Shown one piece after another: positions 22,834-36,322 of a stretch of DNA of 64,000 nt. Origin of the DNA: Isoetes taiwanensis (Eukaryota > Streptophyta > Lycopodiopsida > Isoetales > Isoetaceae); the NCBI GenBank assembly GCA_021234155.1, contig JAJEKV010000004.1, positions 28,731,698 to 28,795,697 on the forward strand. Reading direction: 5' to 3'. Numbering within the stretch: the stretch's first letter is position 1; each line of letters begins with the position of its first letter. A model generated the notes under the pieces. The model saw only the letters and a program-made list of their open reading frames with translations. It was not told where the DNA came from and made no database searches. The position numbers and the translations under genes were made by a program.

Positions 22834-25285
22834 TTGGGGATCCGGAGATACAATCCTTCCGATAAAAATTTATTGACTATCTTTGAGGCAAAAAGCTCAA
22901 CAACCTCCCATACACTTACCAGTGAGAGCTCTAAAAATCTATCTAACACGAGGCAGATCATTAGCGAAATACCTGAAGAGAATGCAAAGATAATAGATCA
23001 AAATGTAGAATCAGTTCTAAGATGAGCAAATTTCCAGATTGCAATATTAAGCAACATGATCTCACACCTTGCACAGATCCTAGGGTAAGAAGATTTTAAA
23101 ATGCATGCCCAATAAGTTGGTTTTATAGATTTTACATGCTGATCCATGCTAAATGCACTCAACAGCGTTGGAAGAAATTTAGCAAGCAACGAATGATCTT
23201 TAGAGAACGACATTGTCCATCAGTATCCGAAAGGCCACAATGTCTTGTCCTTCCACCAGAAGGATATAAGATTCCAATCAAATGGCCAAAGAGCAGGGAT
23301 GAATGTTGGTACAAGTAAGTCATTTACCCTCGAATTGGATTTTCTTACTAATTCTCTTCCTTGTGCATTATTGTTACCTTTCTAAATTCCAGAAATATAC
23401 CATCTGACTGGATTGATAAAGAGAAAGAAAAACAGAATTGGCTTCATAGGGAAGGAGAAAAGTTCCTCTTTCCTGGTGGACGAACAATGTTTTCAGATGG
23501 CGTTGACAAATATTTGAATGAAATGGAACTTATCATTCTAGGAATGAAAGATGGTAGCATAAGAACTGCTCTTGATACTGGTTGTGGGGTAATGTTCTTT
23601 GGAAATTGATCTTCATGCTAAGGTAGCAATCTCAGGAAGAGGAAAAAGGGGGGAGGAAAGGGAATAATTTGAATACTGCATAATGTTGTAAACCTACTGT
23701 CTAACATGTGTTTCAGGTAGCAAGTTGGGGTGGATATCTATTAGATAGAGGAATTATAACAATGTCATTGGTGCCAAGGGATAACCATCGCTCGGGTTCG
23801 GTTGCCCTAGAACGTGGAATTCCAAAGAATGCTTGGTATCTTGGCCACCCAACGCCTCCCCTTTCCGCTAATGCATTTGACATGGCTCCTTCGCTCAAGA
23901 TGCTTAATTCCATGGACGCGATATGGTAAGCAAGTGATCATCTTAATGTTTTTAGACTTATTTATAAACCATGTGCTAAAAAGTTTGGAATTCCAATCTA
24001 TTTGCTTTTAACTGTGTGGTGCATTTTGTTGGAAGTAGATCGTGGTCATACCGGTGGATTTTGGGTACTTTACGGACCCCAATTAATTATGAAACACATT
24101 GGCGGGGATGGGGAAGTAGTAAAGCAAAGCGTAGGTGATTTGGATGCCATTCAAGAACTACTATCTGGAATGTGCTATAAGCTGTATGGCATGAAAAGAG
24201 ATATTGCTGGCAAAAACCTATAAATAATAACTGCTACAATAAACGTGGACCACTTGCATACCCCCCACTATGTAATCATAGCATCAGTCCACATTCTGCA
24301 TGGTGAGTAGTTTTTACATTCTAGAACAAACACTTGTAGATGGCATTGATCCGCTAATTGAAAACTCATTATTGATGCAGATTTAGCTAGCCAAAGTATG
24401 AAGCTCATTTTAAACATATTGCTAAATTCTAGCAACTGCATTGAGCCCTAAAAGGTTGCTTTCATTAACGTTTTTTCTTTTGACAGGTATGTAGCTACGG
24501 AGACTTGCATTGTCCATCAGACTGAGGGTGTAAGTTATAATGGAATAGGACCCTGGCCGAAGCGATTGTTTACAGTACCTGAACGTCTTAGACTATTTAT
24601 GGAGAATGCTAGTAACGTTTTCCACCTGGATTCTCAAATGTGGGCAACACGAGTACAACACTACAAAAAGGTTCTGCCAGGTCTTGGAACCAGCAATATA
24701 AGGAATGTGATGGACATGAACACCAAATATGGAGGTTTTGCAGCAGCACTTTTAGGCGATCCTGTATGGGTCATGAATGTGGTATCTTCCTATGCAAAGA
24801 ACACACTTGGAGTTATATATGATAGAGGTTTAATTGGCACATTAAATGACTGGTTAGTTTTTTTGACATTTTCTTACAGTGTATTTGAAAGATAGTTAAT
24901 ACAAAACAGTGTTGAAATGCAGGTGTGAGGCATTCTCAACTTATCCAAGAAGTTATGACTTACTTCATGTGGCTGGCCTTTTCAGTGAGGAGAGTGGAAG
25001 GTATATAAAAGTAAACGCTTGTAATTGTGCATGCCAAAAATATCAAATCTCGTGGCTTGTATTTTCAGGTGTGAAATGAAATTTGTTATGCTGAAAATGG
25101 ATCGAATTCTTAGGCCAAATGGCTACGTTATCATATCTGATATGCGAGATATTACACAAAAGGCAGGTACCATTGGTGATGCTTTGAGATGGGATTGCTA
25201 CTGCAACGCAACTGAGAAAGGTTCCTTAGATACTCACGTTTTGTTATTATGCCAAAAGCAGTTTTGGACTTCAAGCGCATATTAG
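22834..25285 (+). pseudogene. PMT-type (DUF248) putative pectin methyltransferase, frames broken
   Basis: The family comprises Golgi membrane SAM-dependent methyltransferases linked to pectin methylation (QUA2/TSD2-like). Visible exons are 22834-~23085 (CNIKQHDLTPCTDP), ~23136-23314 ([20 protein letters not shown]), 23393-23588 (FPGGRTMFSDGVDKY, TALDTGCG), 23717-23925 (VASWGGYLLDRGIITMSLVP, VALERGIP), ~24015-24290, 24487-24852 (GPWPKRLFTVPERL, NVMDMNTKYGGFAAAL), 24923-25000 (AFSTYPRSYDLLH) and 25069-25285 (MDRILRPNGYVIISD). Exon 4 needs frame changes to give the expected LPFPxxAFDMxHCSRCLIPW, and the 24.0-24.3 kb exon ends early. No N-terminal membrane segment was placed. Splice signals are well kept, so decay is recent or the indels are assembly errors. 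Confidence 0.8.
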
Positions 25286-25616
25286 TAAGCCATAACATAC
25301 AACCCATTTTTGTGACATGGGATTTAATTTAATACAGTGCTCAAATTTAGATTCCCATGCACACTTTTACATAGGATGCCCAACGTGGAAAGTTGGTTTA
25401 ATCATTTATCACTTCATAATGTGCAAGTTCGAACAACATTGCAATGAGTTTGCCCAAGAGACATTGCAACATGTCATTGTTTGGTCTTGTTACAATAGTT
25501 TGATGAGCTAGACTAGAGTCCCAAGATACCTATGCAGATGCCCCAAGATAGCCCGACCATACAAAGCGGCGCACTTGTGACTCCACCACTTGTGTGGAGT
25601 AAGATTTTCTAAGGAA

Positions 25617-25650
25617 CTAGTAATGGTGCCCGGCGTTGCCGGGCTTTCTC
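25617..25650 (-). mobile_element. Helitron-type 3' terminus
   Basis: Minus-strand reading gives the hairpin GCCCGGCAACGCCGGGC, seven bases, CTAG and then T. This fits the Helitron 3' end rule. The element body would extend to higher coordinates. No 5' end or Rep/helicase was identified. Confidence 0.55.
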
Positions 25651-26659
25651 AACTATGTGATATCTCTTGTAATTTGAGTGATAGCAGCGTAAGTAGTAGT
25701 TCGAGAGCTTATAATATAGTTCCGAAAGGCCTCACGTAAAGTAGGGAATAGAGTTTGTATGCATTCGTATTCATAAATCTATAGAAGAGGGATGATATGA
25801 TAGGTAGGCATTTTGTAAGATGTCAGTGATTCTATGATAACTATGTTGCTCAATGGTGTTGAGATTTAGCAAACATTGGGACATCTTACAATGGGAAATA
25901 GAAGCTATGGCTATTGAAAGCTTATAATAATACTTCTCAAATTTGTCATGTTATGTGGAATCAATTCGACTTTGAGTTACATCGTTGCCTAGAGGATATT
26001 ATGATAGGGACTATTGTTGTGAGTTGAACACTTCAGGTCGTCCATCACACTTGAAATATGCTCCAACTTTGTGCTAAACATTATGTTCATACTTCTATAA
26101 GAAATGCTTGGAATTTTGAATTGGAATAAACTTTTCATTGTAAAGTTTTGGCCACTAACTGTAACTACAAACAGTTCATATGGCTCGAAACATGCAGAGT
26201 AAATGCTTAGAATGAAAATATAGAACACAATTAGCTCATATAGCTCAGAACATGTAGAGTAAATGCTTAGAATGAAATTTTGAATAGAATTAGTTAAGAA
26301 GTAGTTTCGCGGCTTTTAAATAAATCTTCCTCCAACATCAATTTTGCAATCTCAGCCTGCACCAAAGTCTAAAGTAGAAACAAATAGTTAACAATTGTAC
26401 TCACAGTATTAAATTTTGGACAAACTATACTGGGCTCAGGAAGAACTACTGCACTTTATAGGCTGGGCACACCTAGATAATCCTTGCAATTAAATACAGA
26501 TCACATATTATCATGTAGTAAAAGAATGTCTAATGTCTGATTTGAAAGGCACCTAGATGTCATAAACTCATAGATGTGGCTATAGGCATTTTCCTAACAA
26601 TGATGACTTCTTTAGACAACCCTTAAGGTCTTCATATGAATTCTATGCCCTATTTATAC

Positions 26660-26690
26660 TACTAATTGGGTGCCCGGCGTTGCCGGGCAT
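26660..26690 (-). mobile_element. Helitron-type 3' terminus, diverged
   Basis: The same GCCCGGC-AAC-GCCGGGC hairpin occurs, followed on the minus strand by a TTAG-T end instead of CTAG-T. Orientation matches the copies at 4543 and 25617. Confidence 0.4.
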
Positions 26691-26829
26691 GAATATGGTT
26701 TCACTGCAGGAATTGAAGTTAATTTCTAGCATTTGTAGATGATGTTGCCTTTCGTTGCATTTGGATAGCTAGTTAATGCCTCTTCTAGGTTGCTATGACT
26801 CACTTTGAGATGTATAAACATTGGTTTTG

Positions 26830-26870
26830 GGCGCGAGGGGAAAAGGGCGGGGGCGGGGGAAGGGGGGGCA
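26830..26870 (+). repeat. G-rich tract
   Basis: Clustered runs of three to seven G (GGGCGGGGGCGGGGG and GGGGGGG) lie within about 40 bases and could form a G-quadruplex. No gene is adjacent. Confidence 0.5.
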
Positions 26871-26989
26871 TGTAAAGTAGTTGTTATGTGGTTTATCAAG
26901 TTGCCCTAAACCCAATTGCAACTCGTTTGGCATGTGAATGAAAACTACATTTCAAATGAAAGGAGAATGTTCTTCAATTCAAATACAAT

Positions 26990-27495
26990 ATTTATTTCTC
27001 TATTTCCTATGTTGAGTTTGTTAATACTACATTAAAAAACTTACTAAAGAGGTTCGCTCGGCACATTTATGGTAACCTTTACTGGTGATGTGGCATAAAT
27101 TTTTTTTTTTATGTTGGTGTGAATGGCAAGTATATATAGCTATTTAAGTTATATCAACGTGTTGTGGTCTAGGATGTAACATGGTTGCATGTAATCTGCC
27201 CAATTGCGTTGTGGCTCAAAGTCTATATTTATTTTTATTTCTCTATTTTCTATGTTGAGTTTGTTAATACTACATTACAAAAAGTGGAGACTACTACTAA
27301 AGAGGTTTAGCTGGCACATTTATGGTAACCTTTACGGGTAACATTTAGGGGTGATGTGGCATGATTTTTTTTATGTTGGATGTCAATGGCAAGTATATAT
27401 AGCTATTTAAGTTACATCAACGTGTTGTGGTTTAAGATATAACATGGGTTGCATGTAATTTGCCAAATTGCGTTGTGGCTCAAAGTCATTACTTG
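26990..27495. repeat. Tandem duplication, two ~245-bp units
   Basis: Unit 1 (26990-27222) and unit 2 (27229-27495) share TTCCTATGTTGAGTTTG or near copies, then CACATTTATGGTAACCTTTAC, then GCAAGTATATATAGCTATTT, then AATTGCGTTGTGGCTCAAAG, with a small insertion in unit 2. Neither is coding. Confidence 0.8.
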
Positions 27496-27499
27496 ATAT

Positions 27500-30400
27500 T
27501 TATTTTGGCCTAAGAAACAATCCAAAGGTATGTACCCCTATAATTTATGATTTTCCACCTACCATTTTCAAGGCAAACAGTATATTGGCCCAAAGCGAGG
27601 AGTTTTCTTGACGAGTTTTATTTTTGCAGCCCTTCTCGATTTTTTCAGACTCAGGTGGCAGCCATGGCTATACCTACCTCAGTATAGATAGAGGCACCAA
27701 TAGTTATGTTATGTCTGCATCAATAGTAATGCCATCTCTGCATTTAAGTGGAAGAGCTAAGAGATTGATTCAAGAACGACTCTGCGACTTGGTAATCCTG
27801 CAAACAATAGAAAGATAATTAGTTGGCATCATGAACAATGGTCTTCTAAACATGGGTAGCTGGCATCCTGGTCTTCTAAAGCACCTATTTGCAGAAACTA
27901 AAGTGAATGAAATTTAATATGCTACTGGAACTATCAGAATACACACCAAGAGTCCAACACACGTTATTAAGGGCCAAAGCAGTAGTTGTACTTGTGCATT
28001 ACATAAAGATCTACCAACATTATTTATTGGTATCCTAAACCCGAATGGAGCTTGGAGTACTCAAGCTTTACTTCTGTAAATGATGGTAAATAGAATTGAT
28101 GCATCTGCCTAGGGTTTACATGCATTTAATCAAAATAAAGATTTGACAGCATAACAAATTACGAACCTCTCAACACAACATCTTTGATTGAATGGCTTGT
28201 TATAAGAGAATGAAAAGTCCTCACTGACTTGTTAGAGTATCCTAACAAAACCGAAGTAAAGATTTTGTAAGTTAATGAAATAAGCATGCAAAATAGACTA
28301 CATTCTTGTGATGCCATTAGTGGCGATAACGATGTCATTGGTCAACCCGAAAGATTACCCGCATGACATTCCGGGACATCATAAACATCAATACATTGCT
28401 AAGCCAAGATGACATGTATCTACAACTATCTACATCCGCTTGCTATTGTAACGTCACATTATAAAACCGGATAATGCTTTTACGGCTATACATTGCTTAC
28501 AATCATGTATAAATTGTGCTCACTTCATATCACGAGGGGAAAATGTCTCGCCAGAGTCCCGAACCGGCAAAGCATATCCAAGATTTCAATGATCGATAAA
28601 AAGATGTTTGAAGTATAATATCGTATTCTCTCAAGTTTGAATGTGAGTGGGTTGCCTATAAATCAATGCATGATTTCAATCTAAATGCTTTCACTCCGAG
28701 ATATTCTACACCACTACAAACTGCAACAAACTATGTAGCTAGCAGTAATAGAGAGATAAAATACGTAACATGCCATAAATATTAATGCATAGTTTCACTT
28801 CAACTGACAGAGTACTAATATGTTCTAAGCTATACGGAGCAATAATAATAACATGATTTTGCACTAACCTATGGGACGGAACAAAAGCTTTGACTATGAG
28901 AAGTTCCAACTCTGCAGCTCACAATGCCCCTTCCTAACCATCTATATGAGACAGAACAAAAGGTTTGGCTGCGAGAAGTACCAACTCTGCAATTGTTATC
29001 TAAATGTTTGCATGCACTTATGAAGGTTAGAGGAATTCAATGGTATAAATAAGGAACTGCACTTAGTTCTTTAAAGAGCCAAGAATGTCTTATGTCAGTT
29101 TTTGTTTCAACCATGCGACTTTGACTTTAGTTCAAAATCCATTCTTTCAGTTATTTGTAAGATCAATCTTTTATGCACAAGTGGCATTTGCTATACTAAA
29201 TGATCATAACCGTCCTCTATAAGTGGTAATATCGTAAGTAATATACAGGGCAACCAAGAGGGTCAATATAGAATGGATGACCACAACCAAGCGTGCAAAT
29301 TTTAACACATGTGGAATGGAAAGAAGACCTCTTACCAGCGGTAAGGAACTTATGCAGGCCCACAAACTCTGGATACCAATAAATGCAAGTTCAGAATTTT
29401 AAGGTACTTATTTTCAAGTAGACCAGCTTGCAAAAGCGTTACCTTGAAATGACATTGTTCCACTTTGATCAATATCATACATCCCCGCAACAAAAAACAA
29501 AAAATTAATATACATCCAGAATCATTTGCCACGGTGGAAAGAAGGATCCATATTTTTGGCTGATCCAATAGTTAAAGGGATATATTTACGTTTACCTTGT
29601 ACAACACCTTGGATGGCTTGAGAAATGCGTTGTGGGTTCCGGACCGATCCGAAACCATAGACATGGAACATCCATCGTAAACAAATAAAAGCAAAGAAAG
29701 GCATCAAGCTTAAGAAGATATTACTACCTACTACAACCTAAGAAGACATTAACAGAGCAAACCCGGATGTATACTCTCGTAACGGAAGGACAATCAAAGA
29801 TTTACCATGGAGTGCTCTAAAAATCGGTCCGAAATGCAAGAAAATTTCAAATTTTGAATTTACACCTATTATGGTGGAGGCCATAGCAAAACATCTCACG
29901 TATAGTCAGATCGGAGTCTACATGTCGAGTTAACTACAACCGGATACTTAATTTTCCTAGAATAATTAAGCTCTTAGGATCAAACCGAAGCATCCGGGCC
30001 ACAAACCGAAAGCAATAAATAAACATCACTTACCCTTTAAGCTTTCTTGGTTTGCAATTTCGGAGAACCCCATAAACGCGAGAAACTTCGAGAAAGTACT
30101 TTTCAGGGAACCAAGCTTAAGAAAAAACGCACTGGGGCAATAAGCTCATGTTTTCGAAAGATTTTGCAAAATCAACCTCATATTTATAATAGGGACACTC
30201 ACGAGGACGATTTTATTTAAAATCTAACTTCTCCCAGCCGATTATTCTGCACATACTTACAACAGGGGCATGACACGGATCCGAAACCCCAAAGAAATCT
30301 TTGGGTGCCTTCCGGTGCCTTGTATCTCAAACTCTTACGAAGCACAAAAGCATTCTGAAAATTATTTAGAAGTAGGCCTCGTATTAGGCTCTGAGTTCAA

Positions 30401-31400
30401 CAGAGGTAGATCATTGTCTCCTTTGCTTGGTTTTTACGCAAAAACCAAAATTTTGGATTTGTGTAGCTTATGACATTAGCAGTTAAAACCCAGGGAAAAT
30501 CCAATCTTTAGGTCGGCTAATGCAAAACCATGAAACTCTTTCGGAGATGGGAGTCTGCGGGGATCGATGCGAGAATGGCGATTGCCACCAATTTCTCGCT
30601 AGATTTAAGGAGTGGAATCTCCTTCCCGGATAGGATATGCATCTTAGAGGGCGAGAAGAGAAAATCAGAACCAAGAAATAGAACCACCCCAAAAACCCAT
30701 TGCTCGAAATCTTACTAAAAAATGCAAGCGATTTTTGAAATCACGGTAAATTTTTCCGGCAGCTAAAACCTCCTAGACCTTAGAAAATTAACCTTTAAAT
30801 AAAATCCAAAAAGTTTTCGGCATGTCGGAAAAACCAAATTTAAACAATAGATATTTTGAGGGAAATCTTCAAGTAAGTACGTTTTTCTAATGTAATACGT
30901 CCCCGCCTTCAAATATAACTTTGTTTCAAACCTACGAGCACTACAACCAATGGAGCACTCCACTATGGCATGTGAAGAAGATGTGGTGGCCAGACCTAAG
31001 GCTAGGAACGCGGACCAGACAAAAAAAGAAACTAAGGGTAGGAACCTACCCAAAAACAGAAGTATTAATGCCAAAAGAAAGAAAAAAGCTCAAGAAACAC
31101 TCATGCAACACGAACCATGCCGCAAATAGCCAAAGCTGTAGCTAAAAAGTTATGGCTAGAATTGTCTTTTTATGGATAAAGACAATACCAACTAGACCCT
31201 TCACAAATTAACATGGAACAACCAACATACAATAACTATACAAATGATTCTCTTTTGCTTCTATGATTTGAAGCAGAATTTGTCAAATCATAACTATTCT
31301 TGGAGACTCCCTATAGCAATAAAACAACAATCACATGGCAAGTGAAGTGGCTTTTTTATTGAGCGTTCGAAAAACAAGGTACAATAGTATCGTAGTAGAA
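27500..31400. other. Gene-poor stretch
   Basis: Only short ORFs without recognisable domains occur. A minus-strand open segment at 30483-30692 and two at 29350-29707 could be exon remnants but match no family I know. I saw no complete mobile element. Confidence 0.35.
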
Positions 31401-31408
31401 ATGAATGG

Positions 31409-31798
31409 CTACAAAATATTAAGCCAAAAGAAACCCCAGAAGTAGACAATCACCAAGGGTTTCAATAAGACAGAGGTAAGCCACAATAAAACTCGGAGTC
31501 GGAGATTTATCAACCGGAATAGAAACCCCGCCCTTTTGGGTTTTCGAGGAAAACCATCAAATGCATCATCCATCCAACATCTTGACAATAATCCTTGCGC
31601 ATCCACAATCTCCACATAGCAATTGCGAACGAAAATGACCATAATAGCTTGATAGGATGAAAAAAGGTTGAGACTTTGTCCATAGTCGAAGCCATGCCCC
31701 AATTTGAATGGGGCTTGAATTAGACCTAAAAGAGCAAAAAACTTTACAGTGAAACACGTTAAGAAATCGTGGTGCAAAGCACTACGGATTGCCCCCAA
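31409..31798 (-). mobile_element. Probable LINE 3' fragment
   Basis: On the minus strand, a block GGTTTTCCTCGAAAACCC followed by GGCGGGGTTTC resembles the sequence near the 3' ends of the LINE copies at 19.67 and 34.07 kb. The part at 31655-31775 is similar to repeats at 52920-53190. No catalytic motif is visible. Confidence 0.4.
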
Positions 31799-32542
31799 GA
31801 TGCCATGGGCAAACGAACAACATACATATAGAATACAAAGAATCTGCAGTATTTTATAAAACTATAAGGAAGATTAATCAGTTTGTTTTTCATTTGAGCT
31901 TGGTTGTTTTATGACTAAAGTTCATAGACAGAAAGATGGTTGTCTAGATTTTTTCGTACTCGATGGTCACGTTTGCACAATTGATCTTGTATGTTCATGT
32001 TGGATTTTGTGGAGATACGATAAACGATGTTGAGATTGGAAATCAAGTGTACTAATGAAACATCTTATAAGAGTGAGCCAAATCAATGCCTAATCATAGA
32101 ACATATGTGTTCCAATTGAGTATTATAAAAAGTATCAACCATAGCAATAAGAGAGCCATTGAGAAGGTAAAAGAAATAGATCTACTTTTTGAGACACAAT
32201 ACATGGTACCGAGATGGAAAATCAAGGTAATAAAGCACCTAATAAGAGTGTCTCAAATAATGCCCAAATGTGCGCATATAAATCAATCAGCGTATTCCCA
32301 ATACATGTTAGCCCGATGGCAAGTTTTGAAATATCATGCACTTACATTGGCCCATATAAAGTATATAAATGCAGTATCACGAATTAGGTACACATGGGAT
32401 AGCACCACGAAAATGTAAGCATTAAACATGATCTAGCCGCATCATTAATGGGGTGGCACTTCTTCAATGGAAGTTGGTTGAAGAGTTTGTACTAGGGTTT
32501 ACGTCGAACAATGGATCGAACAATGTACAGTTTACACAAGGA

Positions 32543-32667
<125 letters not shown>

Positions 32668-33000
32668 TTTTTAACGTCCACAGAGACCAAATTGGCCATG
32701 GGACCCAAACAACAGAAGGGGCATGGAAGCCCAAAAAAACAACAAAAAGGGCAGGATCCCAAATGAAATTTGGACAAAACACAATAACAAATAGAAATAA
32801 CAACATAAAGAAGAGCATCGCTATACAAAAATGTCCATGGATCAGTAGGCCACTGATCCCTAATTATAGCCTGACCACCTCTGTATACTGCCCACTTCCG
32901 TTGTAGGCGAGCCAAGCGTGCAGAGCATAATTCCTCGTTTAGATCTACTGAGCTGTCTTTGGAGTTAGATCCTCTTGGACAGAAAAGCTGGTCCATGTTA
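32668..33000 (-). mobile_element. LINE 3'-end copy plus unrecognised open frame
   Basis: Minus-strand sequence ending at 32668 has GGGTCCCATGGCC...GGTCTCTGTGGACGTTAA, the conserved 3' end of the LINE family. Upstream of it (to about 33000) one frame is open and reads ELCSARLARLQRKWAVYRGG, which I do not recognise. It could be LINE body or flanking gene debris. Confidence 0.5.
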
Positions 33001-34059
33001 GATGATTCCCATGCCTCGATTACATGCGGTAGGAAATGGCATCTTTAAAATGGACTAGGAAATGACGAGGACGATCTGGTCGTCTTTGCTCCTACCGATG
33101 TCTTTGAGATGATGCCATCACTTTGTATATGCACTAGCTCAAAAGTTGTACCCAGCTTCTCAAATGCAACTGAACAGATGTCCCTGTGATAGTGGTGTTG
33201 GACCGGATTGTGTGAATCCTAGCAAGGACTGCTAGCGGTAGGCATTGAATCTGAGTATCTAGCTTATCCAAAACCGTATCCAGAACCATATCTGAAGCTG
33301 TCGGTGCATCTGTGTGCCTCAAAATAGACATTTGGGGTCCAGAAAAAGGCGCAGCAAGGAGGTATGATTCAATGGTAGAATCATAGGGTGCCTTTCGAGG
33401 TGTCCTTGTCATGTTCTTGGCTTTGCGGAGGCAAGGGCAATCTGAGTTGCTGGGATCAAACTGTAATCAACTGTGGGAGTTGAAACTCTGCCAAATCCGG
33501 CCGGAAATTTGCTGTTTTGAGCCAGAACACTTTACCAAATCTGGGCACAACATACACCATCAGAAAGACCCCAGAGAGAGCTTTCCAACGCAATAAAAAA
33601 CACCCAAAACGGACTCGTATTCAAGAGTTATGATAAAAAAACGTATTACCGTCAAATCTGCATGCCGTGCACTGCAGAAAGGTACCCGAACTGAAAAGTA
33701 CAAAAAGCAGATACTTATCTTGATAGATCTGAGCAAAATCATATGCCAATAGAAAATGTAATTAACGAAAAGTTATATAGGTCCAAATATTATAATTCAC
33801 CTTGTGCTCTATACTGCATAGTCCTTTCCAAATTTTCTATGTTAAATGCGTATGGCCAATCTCTTATCATGTATTTTTAAAACTGGACAAGTATAGTTAT
33901 CATAAAACAACTTGGAATCTCAACAAATTCCACAACTTCTCAGAGCACCATCTGTGCATGACTTGGCGTTATACATACTTGATGTTCTAGACCCTCAATT
34001 ATTGAGCCCTCAGTAGTCATGATGATGTACTTATTTTTTCTGATTGTCTAGTATCATCA

Positions 34060-34212
34060 TTACTGCAAAGGTTTTTTCCTTGAAAACCTTTCGAGGAAGG
34101 GGTTTTTTAATCCTAGCAGTAATGGTTGTACTAGCCCATTGTATGGGACCCATGACCTCTTGGTCTCCGTGGAGGTTAAAGAATCTATTCTATTGTATTC
34201 TATTCTATTTTT
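34060..34212 (+). mobile_element. LINE 3' fragment with (TATTC)n tail
   Basis: The plus strand carries the same order as the 19.6-kb LINE 3' end: AAGGTTTTTTCCTTGAAAAC, TTTTTTAATCCTAGCAGTAA, TGGGACCCATGACC, TTGGTCTCCGTGGAGGTTAA, then several TATTC units. It is strongly 5'-truncated. Confidence 0.75.
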
Positions 34213-35764
34213 TATTGATTTTTCTATTCATCAACACTCTTAAACAACATTGCATGGAGGGCATCGTTTAGTCGGTCCAAGCTGTTAGTTTTGAGGCCCG
34301 AGATGAAGGTAGTTGTCGTCCCATTCTATCCCACACTGCAACTTTCCATTCATTATACCTATAATCTCGGGCTGTTGCCTTTCTAGCAATACTAGGCCCC
34401 ACGAATATCTAGTGCAGTTCATGTTCATAGGCTTGTATTCTTGCTTGGCCGTAGAGAGCGAATGTCGAACGCCCTTTGAAGAAGCAGGCATGTTTTGTTA
34501 CTCAAAAACTTACATTTGTTGCATATTCTGCTTGCTTGATGGTGCATACTATACCAGTTTTCATAGCAAAGATGTACACTAGTTAGAGCTTTTAGCAAGA
34601 AGAAAGCAATGGACCATAAACCATCATTATCAAGCCTGCCAACATTGGCAAGCAATATGGCTACTGTTACAGCTCAACTTATCTATAGCTAGCGTTAAAA
34701 CTTTTTAAAGTGTTGCAGCAAAACAAAGTCTCAGCTGCATTACTATCATTACATTAGTAAATGTTATTTCTAAGCATCACATTCCATGGTGGGATATTAT
34801 GAGCAGACAATTTGCAATTGTTGAGAGGCCTTCTCCATGTTGCCATATTTTGAATTCAAGGGAATCAGCATGAAATTATTTGCACTATTCAACCGATAAT
34901 GTCAAATTGTTGCGGTCCAAACCTATCCACTCAATGAGACCGTTTGTGAAAATTATCATCCCTGGTATCTGGCAATGCCTATCCAACTCGTTCTACCTTT
35001 TGCAATGGCATTTCACCTCGATTACATCTGCTACGAATCAAACATGTCATGATTAGATATGCATTCTAATTACATAGTCCAACTCGTCTCGATGGAAGAA
35101 ATCTTTTATATGTAATTTGCACCAACCCGCAATATATGGCACTAATTACCGCGACCATCATTTCCAACTTCATCACTGCATGTTCCAACCATAGGTAGAT
35201 TGTTGGATATTTTGAAGGTAGTTTTTTTTTTTGCCGCATGGAAGCTGCTATGATCTTGCTCATTGAACTTTCTTAGGCATGAGCTCTGAATAACTCTTTT
35301 ATTATTAACTTATTATTAGCACACCAACCCTACCGGACCTACAACCTTTTCTACAATTCTAGCCTATCCACGTATCACCTCCACCTCAGCCAAATTTGAC
35401 ATGGCATTATAAAAACCGTTAGATCTTCATTTTCTCAAATCTAAGGCCATGAAATTAGATAACCCTGGAAAATTGGCAGGAGATGGCATCTGACGCCGGC
35501 GTTTGATTGATGAAGCAAAGCTTAGTTCTTCATGCCTAGGGCTTTTTAACATTACCAAAAATCATTTAGGTCCTATTTAGTTTTAACTTATTGAATACCT
35601 TCAACGGGGCATTTTTTTGTAGCAACGACCTTGAAGCAGTGAACGATAGAAGTGGATTTCCACGAATCAAGCACGGATTTTACACTTATTGCACCATGAA
35701 ATCAAGCAAGGCTAATAGACAATCTCTTTTGCTTCAATTAGGGTACCTTTTTTTTATCAGTCTG
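34213..35764. other. No recognised gene; flank of copia insertion
   Basis: No conserved coding blocks, RNA genes or terminal repeats were recognised. The copia target-site copy TCTG is at 35761-35764. Confidence 0.35.
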
Positions 35765-36303
35765 TGTTAAATATCAGCAGCGACATGCAGAACCAAAATA
35801 AACAAGGTTTAAAATGAAACACACTTATTTAAGAAGTGCGTTTGAAAGATTCCTTCTGAAAATTTATAAAATTCTGAAATCCCTCTAAAAAGGGCCTTTT
35901 TATTATCTTTAGTCCAAAGATTTATAAAATTGCTCGTGAAAACAGACATTTTAAGAAGACTTAGTATTAAGGAAAAACACACACACACAAAAAAAATCCC
36001 ATTGTAGAGGGGGAAAGAACTACAATGAAATTCAAAGATTTACTATGGGGCAAATTCGTATGAAGAAATTAGATGCTTTTGTACCTTGTCCCTGAAAATT
36101 TTTATATTAGTTGTTTTAGAAGACAGGAAATTTGTTATTTCACAACCATTTTGGCTGAACATCCTAATGGACCTTAAAACACATTGGGAGGCAGTTGAAC
36201 AAACTTCTTGAATGACAAACCATTGTTTTTGCATCACATAGTATTACAATTACCAATACATCCACGATATTTTGTAGCTAAAAATTTGAAGTTTTAGTTG
36301 ATT

Positions 36304-36322
36304 GCGGTATAAATTTATACCG
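36304..36322. repeat. Isolated palindrome P4
   Basis: This is a single GCGGTATAAATTTATACCG copy, 0.8 kb from the main P4 array in the same nested element. Confidence 0.8.
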
